Of a stretch of 17,841 bases of DNA, positions 12,662 to 17,841 are shown piece by piece. This stretch comes from Streptosporangiaceae bacterium (GTDB lineage: Bacteria; Actinomycetota; Actinomycetes; Streptosporangiales; Streptosporangiaceae). The notes beneath the pieces are model-generated. The model searched no databases, had not been told where the DNA came from, and saw nothing but the letters and a program-made list of their open reading frames with translations. Position 1 is the stretch's first letter; each line of letters starts with the position of its first letter. Where the stretch lies: positions 1 through 17,841 of the forward strand of contig JAICWX010000180.1 in NCBI GenBank assembly GCA_025934635.1. Reading direction: 5' to 3'. The translations under genes were made by a program, and so were the position numbers.

Positions 12662-15600
12662 TCAGGCAGTGAACGTGATCGAGACCAGCTCGGACCAGTC
12701 CGCTTGCGTACCCTCCCGTGTCACCTCGGCGAACCGTGCGTCGCCGAGGTGACGCCGTGCGGCCTGCCCGATCCTGGACACATCCGGGTGGGAACGATCG
12801 GTCAGCCCGCGCAGCCCGGCGCTGGCCGCGAGCAGCCGCGCGGCCTGGGCGTACTGGTCACGGCGGAGCGCCAGGTCCGCGATCCCGACGAGTACATGCG
12901 CGATCAGGGGCGCGTGTCCCGCCTCGGACGCCGCCCGGCAGGCCGCCGCGCGCTGTGCCTGGGCCTCGCCGAGATCGGTGGCCAGGTAGCCGAGCAGGTC
13001 GTGCGTCGCCGCGCGGATGACCGGCAGCTCCGCGTCGTCGCCCAGCACCTTGGCCGCGACGTCGAGCTGCTGGTACGCCTCCTCGGCGTCGCCGCGCCAC
13101 CGGGCGAGTTCCGCCTGCGACAGGGCCAGCTCGGCCAGCGCGTCCGGCCAGGTGACCCGTTCCGCGCACCGTTGCGCCTCGGCTATCGCGGCCGCACTGG
13201 CATTCTCGTCGCCTAGCAGCCAGTACAGCTGAGCCTGCCGCGACCGCATCCGGATGACATCCTCGATCGCGCCGATCTCGGTGATGACCGCGATGGCCTG
13301 TTCGTAGTACTCGCACGCGCCGGCGAACTCGCCGCGCGTGGCGATCCGGTCCGCCAGCTCGGCGAGGGCGAACGAGATCCCGAACCGTTCGCCGACGGCC
13401 CGGAACTCGGCCAGCGCCATCTCGAGGTAGGCGTCCGCGTCCCGGCCGCCCTGGCCGAGCATGATCCGCATCTTGCCGAGGTGCAGCCGGGCCAGTGCGC
13501 GTACCCAGGGGTCGTCATGGTCCAGCACTGGCTCGAGCGCGGCCAGGAACTCCTCCGGCCCCTGCAGCAGGCGTTCGAGCGGGACGACGAGCCCCAGCCG
13601 CGGGTCGCTGGACTGGCTGCGCTGGCTGAACTCATAGGCCTTGCGGATCCACTCCGCCGCCTGGTGCTCGTCGCCCCGCCCGGAGCTCACGAACATGACG
13701 ACAATCGCGTACACCGTGGCCCGGACCTCGTCGGTGACCTCGCCGGGCATCTTGGTGGCCGCCGTGATCAGCTCGAAGCCCTCGGTCTTGTACCCGCTGA
13801 GCCACCAGTACGTGCCCGCGCTCGCGGCGAGCCGCATCGCTTCCTGGGCCTCGCCCGCCGCGAGCGCGCCGCGCATCGCCGAGACGATGTTGTCGTGCTC
13901 GGCTTCGAGCGTGGCTGCCCACTCCAGTTGCTCGGCGCGGCGAAGGTGCGGATCCGCGGTCTCGGTGAGGTCGATGAAGTAGGCCAGGTGCGCACGGCGC
14001 GCCCGGTCCGATTCCCCCGCCTCCGCGAGCCGGTGCCCGGCGTACTCCTTGATCGTGCCGAGCATCCGGTAGCGCGGTGCGCCATCGCCCTCGGTGACCA
14101 GCAGCGATTTTTCGGCCAGCGCGGTCAGCAGCTCGAGCACCTGCCCCTGCTCGACGGCGCCGCCGTCGCAGACCCGCTCGGCCGCGTCCAGGCTGGCCCC
14201 GCCCGAGAACACGGAGAGCCTGCTCAGGGCCATTCGCTCGGCGTCGGTGAGCAGCTCCCAGCTCCAGTCGACCACCGCCCGCAGCGTCCGGTGCCGCGGC
14301 CGCGCGGTCCGGCTGCCGCCGGTCAGCAGCCGGAACCGGTCGTCGAGGCGGCGGGCGAGCTGATCGAGGGACATGGTGCGCAACGTGGCCGCGGCCAGTT
14401 CGATCGCCAGCGGCATCCCGTCCAGCGTCCGGCAGACCCGCACCATCGTCGCCAGCGTGCGGGCGTCGAGCTGATACGGGGCCGCCAGATCCGTGCGCAC
14501 CGCGCCCGCCCGGTCCCGCAGCAGCCGGACCGCGGGCGCGGACTCCATCTCGCCCGCGCTGGCGTCCTCATCCGGCCAGCCCAGCGGTTTGACCAGCCGC
14601 AGCGCCTCGCCGGTGATGCCGAGCGGTTCCCGGCTCGTCGCCAGGATCCGCAGCCGCGGGCACTCCCCGAGCACGCGGTGGGCGAACGCCGCCGCCGCCT
14701 CGATCACGTGCTCGCAGTTGTCCAGGATCAGCAGCGCCTCCCGGTCACGGATCGCGGCGATGAGCCGGTCCGTCAGCTCCGCGTTCGGGGCCGCGCCGAG
14801 CAGGGCATCGCGCAGGCCCAGCCCGGCGATCGTCGACTGCGCCACGTCACCGTCCGCGCCGATCGCCGCGAGCTCGACCAGCCAGGCCCCGTCCGGCAGG
14901 CCGCCCAGCAGCGTGCGCGCGGTTTCGGTGGCCAGCCTGGTCTTGCCCGAACCGCCCGGCCCGGTCAAGGTGGTGAGCCGGTGCCCGGCGATGAGCTCGC
15001 GGACCGCGCCGACATCGGCGTCCCGGCCGACGAAGCTGGTCAGCTCGGCCCGCAAGTTGGTCTTCCGGTTCTCCTCCCGCCGTCCCAGCTCGCCCCGCAG
15101 CAGCGCGACATGCAACGCTGACAGCTCCGCCGCGGGGTCGACGCCGAGCGCGTCGGCCAGGGTCTCTCGCGTACGCTGGAACACCAGCAGGGCGTCGGCG
15201 TTGCGGCCGGCCGCGACCAGGGCCCGCATCAGCGCGGCGGCCAGCCGTTCCCGCATCGGATGCGCGGCCACCAGGTCGGTCAGCTCCGCGACCAGCTCCG
15301 CGCCGTGGCCGAGGCCGATCTCCGCGTCGAACCGGTCCTCCATGGCCGTCAGCCGCAGCCCCTCGAGCCGGGTGACCGCCGCGTCGAACGCCGCGCTGTC
15401 CTGCAGGCCGACGTCCTGCATGGCCGCCCCGCGCCACAATGCCAGGGCCTCGCGCAGCACGTGCACCCGCCGCGGATCGGAGTCATTACGGGCCTGGCTG
15501 AGGAGGCGCTCGAACCGCACGGCGTCAACCGCGTCCGGATCCACCGTCAGCCGGTAGCCGTCCGCCTGCCCCTCGACCAGCCCGTCCGGCAGCACCTTCC

Positions 15601-15868
15601 GCAGCCGGGAGACCAGGCGCTGCAAGGCATTCGCCGCGCCCGGGGGCGGGTCCTCACCCCAGATCCAGTCGACGAGCGTCGCCTTCGGGACCACGTGACC
15701 CGGCTCGAGCGCGAGGGCGGCCAGCAGCCCGCGCAGCCGGGCACCCGGCACGTCGGCCAGGACGCCGTCGTCGGTGCGAACCTCCGTCGAGCCGAGCATC
15801 CCGATCTGCACGTAGCCGATTTTGCCACGGGCGGGCGGCCGGCCCTCCATGGCGATTCCGCTCGTCAT
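12662..15868 (-). CDS. SARP/AfsR-type regulator: OmpR-like DNA-binding, BTAD, NB-ARC ATPase and TPR domains
   Basis: The product has 1068 residues. Residues about 20-108 form the winged helix (VQIGMLGSTEVRTDDG...RLRGLLAALALEPGHVV...ALQRLVSRLRKVL...GYRLTV). Residues 110-256 are the bacterial transcriptional activation domain (ALALWRGAAMQD, ERLAAALMRALVAAGRNADAL, ADALGVDPAAELSALH). Residues 279-282 FVGR start the NB-ARC part, with Walker A GPGGSGKT 303-310 and Walker B LLILDNCEH 379-387. TPR-like helices fill about 620-1050. AfsR-type proteins activate antibiotic or resistance genes by binding heptamer direct repeats; such repeats stand before the exporter at 11042-11082. The ATG 15868 overlaps the AraC stop (ATGA). 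An internal GTG (residue 20) would fit the family's usual N-terminus but has no ribosome-binding site. Confidence 0.93.
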   Translation of the reverse strand: MTSGIAMEGRPPARGKIGYVQIGMLGSTEVRTDDGVLADVPGARLRGLLAALALEPGHVVPKATLVDWIWGEDPPPGAANALQRLVSRLRKVLPDGLVEGQADGYRLTVDPDAVDAVRFERLLSQARNDSDPRRVHVLREALALWRGAAMQDVGLQDSAAFDAAVTRLEGLRLTAMEDRFDAEIGLGHGAELVAELTDLVAAHPMRERLAAALMRALVAAGRNADALLVFQRTRETLADALGVDPAAELSALHVALLRGELGRREENRKTNLRAELTSFVGRDADVGAVRELIAGHRLTTLTGPGGSGKTRLATETARTLLGGLPDGAWLVELAAIGADGDVAQSTIAGLGLRDALLGAAPNAELTDRLIAAIRDREALLILDNCEHVIEAAAAFAHRVLGECPRLRILATSREPLGITGEALRLVKPLGWPDEDASAGEMESAPAVRLLRDRAGAVRTDLAAPYQLDARTLATMVRVCRTLDGMPLAIELAAATLRTMSLDQLARRLDDRFRLLTGGSRTARPRHRTLRAVVDWSWELLTDAERMALSRLSVFSGGASLDAAERVCDGGAVEQGQVLELLTALAEKSLLVTEGDGAPRYRMLGTIKEYAGHRLAEAGESDRARRAHLAYFIDLTETADPHLRRAEQLEWAATLEAEHDNIVSAMRGALAAGEAQEAMRLAASAGTYWWLSGYKTEGFELITAATKMPGEVTDEVRATVYAIVVMFVSSGRGDEHQAAEWIRKAYEFSQRSQSSDPRLGLVVPLERLLQGPEEFLAALEPVLDHDDPWVRALARLHLGKMRIMLGQGGRDADAYLEMALAEFRAVGERFGISFALAELADRIATRGEFAGACEYYEQAIAVITEIGAIEDVIRMRSRQAQLYWLLGDENASAAAIAEAQRCAERVTWPDALAELALSQAELARWRGDAEEAYQQLDVAAKVLGDDAELPVIRAATHDLLGYLATDLGEAQAQRAAACRAASEAGHAPLIAHVLVGIADLALRRDQYAQAARLLAASAGLRGLTDRSHPDVSRIGQAARRHLGDARFAEVTREGTQADWSELVSITFTA
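12721..12752 (+). terminator. 12-bp perfect hairpin inside the 3' end of the SARP gene, possible exporter terminator
   Basis: TCACCTCGGCGA (12721-12732) pairs exactly with TCGCCGAGGTGA (12741-12752) around an 8-base loop, 75 bases beyond the permease stop. It lies inside the convergent SARP coding region (encoding ...HLGDARFAEVT...). A smaller CGTTCA/TGAACG stem covers the SARP stop at 12659-12675. No T-run follows. Confidence 0.45.
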
Positions 15869-16836
15869 TCGCCGTGCTCCCGGGCCGGGACTGCCGCGTC
15901 ACCGGCCGCCCGCGGCTGAGCCGCCTGCGAGCGGTAGCGGCCGGGGGACAGGCGGCGGGAACGGGTGAAGGCCCGGTTGAATGCGTACTCCGAGGTGTAG
16001 CCGACGGAGTTCGCGATCATGCCGATCGGGTCGCCGGTGTCACGCAGCCGCCGGGCCGCGAGGTCCATCCGCCAGCGGGTGAGGTAACCAGCCGGGGAAT
16101 CACCGACGTTGGCGGCGAAGCGGCGCGCCAGCGTGGCCCGGGATACGTCCACGTGAGCGGCGAGCGTGCCGGTCGTCCATCCCCGGCCCGGATCAGCGTG
16201 CAGGGCCGCGATGGCGCGCCCGGCGACGGGGTCGGCGAGCCCGCGCAGCCAGGAAGGCGGCGTAGCGCCCGGCGAAGCGGTGTCAAGCCACGCCCGCAGC
16301 AGCTGGACGAACAAGATGTCGACGATGTGGTTGAGCACGGCGGCCGAGCCCGGCTGGGGCTGGCTGAGTTCGGCCGCCAGCAGTCGCACGGTGGCCTGCA
16401 GCGCTCCGGTCGCCTGGGTCGAGCGCACATGCAGGACATCGGGCAGCAGGCCCAGGACGGGCAGGGTGACGGCCGGGTCCTGATGGTAGGAGGCACAGAC
16501 GATCCGGGTTTGCGCGGGGCCGACGCCAACCGTCAGCACATCCCCGGTGGTCAGTGCCCGCTCGGCGGCGAGGTGGTCAAACGGCTCCCGCTCCGCCGCT
16601 GGCTCGCTGGCCACGCCATGAGCCAGGCCGGTCGGCAGCAGGACGACGTCACCGGTCATGAGCCGGATTCCGGGCCGGCCCGGGATCAGCAGCCAGGCGG
16701 TCCCGTCGGCGACGGCGTGAAACGAGGCCCGGGGAACCTGGCTGATGGTCAGGCCCCAGGGTTCGGCCGCGTCCAGCGTCGCCGCGATCACGCCGCGTAC
16801 GCCGGCGACGGCCAGCACATCGGCCAGGACATCCAC
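15865..16836 (-). CDS. AraC family regulator with N-terminal cupin domain
   Basis: The product has 323 residues. The N-terminal AraC-type cupin (about 1-190) begins MDVLADVLAVAGVRGVIAAT and has SFHAVADGTAWLLIPG and LMTGDVVLLPTGLAHGVA. The C-terminal double helix-turn-helix (about 220-310) reads LAAHVDVSRATLARRFAANVGDSPAGYLTRWRMDLAARRL and IGMIANSVGYTSEYAFNRAFTRSRRLSPGRYR. This architecture commonly controls a divergent SDR or other oxidoreductase gene, as found here at 16978. GTG 16836 is the most natural start; upstream in-frame codons (ALIDVLDIFID) are open but lack a standard start nearby. Its stop overlaps the SARP ATG, so both regulators are probably made from one message. Confidence 0.92.
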   Translation of the reverse strand: MDVLADVLAVAGVRGVIAATLDAAEPWGLTISQVPRASFHAVADGTAWLLIPGRPGIRLMTGDVVLLPTGLAHGVASEPAAEREPFDHLAAERALTTGDVLTVGVGPAQTRIVCASYHQDPAVTLPVLGLLPDVLHVRSTQATGALQATVRLLAAELSQPQPGSAAVLNHIVDILFVQLLRAWLDTASPGATPPSWLRGLADPVAGRAIAALHADPGRGWTTGTLAAHVDVSRATLARRFAANVGDSPAGYLTRWRMDLAARRLRDTGDPIGMIANSVGYTSEYAFNRAFTRSRRLSPGRYRSQAAQPRAAGDAAVPAREHGE

Positions 16837-16883
16837 ATCTATGAAGATATCTAAAACATCAATTAGAGCGGTAACGTGAGCCG

Positions 16884-16926
16884 AACGGACAAAAAACTGA
16901 CCGTTATGAGCATCGAAGAGTTCGAT
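16884..16926. promoter_or_regulatory. Inverted repeats in the AraC-SDR divergent promoter region
   Basis: ATCGAA-GAG-TTCGAT (16912-16926) is a perfect 6-3-6 palindrome. AACGG (16884-16888) and CCGTT (16901-16905) form another pair. Both sit in the 141-base gap between AraC and SDR starts, where a regulator of both should bind. No convincing -10/-35 pair was found; ownership by the AraC protein is inference. Confidence 0.4.
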
Positions 16927-16977
16927 CCCTGTTACGTACGGTCGAAGCGTCTGATCCCTTCGATAGAAAGCTCAACC

Positions 16978-17697
16978 ATGAACCTCAGTGGAAGTACGGC
17001 GCTGGTCACCGGGGCCAACCGCGGCCTGGGCGCGCACATCGTCACCGAACTGCTCGCCGCGGGCGCCGCGAAGGTCTACGCGACCGCCCGGACCCCGGGA
17101 TCGGTCGCCGCGACCGTGGCCGCGGATTCCCGCGTGCGGATCCTCGGCCTGGATATCACCGATCCGGTCAGCGTGCGAGCTGCCGCGGCCGCCGCACCCG
17201 ACGTCACGGTCCTGGTGAACAACGCCGGCGTGCTGGCCTTCGGCGGGGTCCTCGACGGCGACCTGGATTCCTTCGAGCGGGACCTGCGGACCAACTACCT
17301 GGGCACCTTGCGCGTCACGCGGGAGTTCGTCCCGGTTCTGGCCCGCAACGCCCCCGCGGCCTTGGTCAACGTCCTCACGCTCATCGCGCTGGCGCCGGCC
17401 GGCCCGATGGCCGGCTACAGCGCCTCCAAGGCCGCGGCGCACTCGATGACCCAGGCCCTGCGGGCCGAGCTGCGCAGCCGCGGGATCGAGGTACTAGGCG
17501 CGTATCCCGGCGGGATCGACACCGACATGCTGGCCGGCGTCGAGACGGACAAGGCATCTCCGCAGGTCGTCGCCCGGCGGATCGTAGCCGCGCTGGCCGC
17601 CGGGCAGAGCACGGTGTTCCCCGACGACGCGTCCGCGGACGCCGGGTCCGTCTACCTCTCCGACCCGCTCAGGCTCGAGCAGCTGCTAGCCGGCTGA
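16978..17697 (+). CDS. Short-chain dehydrogenase/reductase (SDR)
   Basis: The product has 239 residues, a classical NAD(P)-dependent SDR in the cytoplasm. TGANRGLG (about 12-19) is the cofactor glycine motif, TARTP follows, DITDP gives the adenine-ring Asp, NNAG is present, and YSASKAA holds the catalytic Tyr and Lys. The usual catalytic Ser, 13 residues before the Tyr, is Thr here (NVLTLIALAPAG...Y), a rarer but possibly active replacement. ATG 16978 (MNLSGSTALVTG) matches the family N-terminus; GAAAG lies 8 bases upstream. The earlier in-frame ATG at 16876 would add 34 unlike residues. It is divergent from AraC, its likely regulator, and 12 bases before the ArsR-like frame. Substrate unknown. 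Confidence 0.9.
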   Translation: MNLSGSTALVTGANRGLGAHIVTELLAAGAAKVYATARTPGSVAATVAADSRVRILGLDITDPVSVRAAAAAAPDVTVLVNNAGVLAFGGVLDGDLDSFERDLRTNYLGTLRVTREFVPVLARNAPAALVNVLTLIALAPAGPMAGYSASKAAAHSMTQALRAELRSRGIEVLGAYPGGIDTDMLAGVETDKASPQVVARRIVAALAAGQSTVFPDDASADAGSVYLSDPLRLEQLLAG

Positions 17698-17709
17698 AAA
17701 GGACCTGAC

Positions 17710-17841
17710 GTCTGGCGCGCGCTGGCCAGCCCGTGGCGCCGGCGCCTGCTCGACCGGCTCCGGGCCGCTCCGGCCACGACCGGTGAACTGGCCGCCGGGC
17801 TCCCGGAGCTCAGCCGGTTCGCGGTCATGCAGCATCTGGCC
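17710..17841 (+). CDS. ArsR-type helix-turn-helix regulator, N-terminal part, no standard start codon
   Basis: The reading frame in the last 132 bases gives WRALASPWRRRLLDRLRAAP, then TTGELAAGLPELSRFAVMQH. This is the winged-helix start of the ArsR family branch whose members often pair with SRPBCC proteins. The frame is open back to the SDR stop (17695-17697) but has no ATG, GTG or TTG. AAAAGGA (17697-17703) is a good ribosome-binding site, and six bases on lies GTC (17710), where GTG would be expected. The gene may start at GTC, be inactivated by one base change, or contain a sequencing error. It continues past the window. Confidence 0.7.

Noticed and set aside
13481..15121. 546-codon plus-strand frame opposite the SARP gene
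   Set aside because: No recognisable motif, repetitive Arg/Gln/Pro composition, and fully antisense to the SARP NB-ARC/TPR region.

Overview
The window comes from a high-GC actinobacterium, most likely a Streptomyces- or Streptosporangiales-type soil actinomycete. This rests on the strong G/C bias, frequent GTG starts, a WhiB7-type regulator, a large SARP/AfsR-type regulator, a TIGR03118 secreted protein and an FdxA-type seven-iron ferredoxin. No RNA gene, CRISPR array, transposase or integrase was seen.

Left part (1-3284). A cyclase-family (kynurenine-formamidase-like) gene is cut by the window edge. It is followed by a perfect 21-bp hairpin, a secreted TIGR03118 beta-propeller-type protein, a WhiB7-like gene whose first Fe-S cysteine lies in a different frame, and an unrecognised 241-residue protein. 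An exact 29-bp direct repeat flanks that last gene.

Centre (3285-10998). This is an aromatic-catabolism island around an IclR-family regulator (8130-8918). A minus-strand operon of six tightly packed genes reads leftward: DUF4242-like small protein, signal-less TAXI-type binding protein, FdxA-like ferredoxin, FAD hydroxylase of the 3-hydroxybenzoate 6-hydroxylase/salicylate hydroxylase type, gentisate 1,2-dioxygenase-type bicupin, and FAH-family hydrolase. The order suggests hydroxybenzoate to gentisate to ring-opened product to hydrolysis, with no maleylpyruvate isomerase in the window. A plus-strand pair (9020-10242) encodes two different 3-hydroxyanthranilate-dioxygenase-like cupins with C-terminal CxxC...CxxC metal ribbons. 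Only the first keeps an obvious H-x5-E metal motif. A related 25-bp site (19/25 matches, core CAGTGTTCC) lies in both operon promoters, so IclR probably controls both operons. A SAM-dependent methyltransferase lies convergent at the right edge.

Right part (11042-17841). A DrrAB-like drug-export ABC pair sits behind a promoter with three GTGTCAG heptamers, two of them spaced exactly 11 bp as in SARP operators. A 1068-residue SARP-NB-ARC-TPR regulator converges on the pair and is translationally coupled (ATGA) to an AraC-family cupin regulator. A divergent SDR oxidoreductase follows, then the N-terminus of an ArsR-type regulator with no standard start codon. This looks like a small regulatory/resistance module, with the SARP possibly driving the exporter.

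The most interesting candidates are the cupin pair as a possible two-subunit ring-cleavage enzyme in an IclR/gentisate regulon, the signal-less TAXI protein inside that catabolic operon, the WhiB7 frameshift with an overlapping upstream ORF, and the SARP-like repeats before the exporter. All calls are from reading the sequence; no database search was run.
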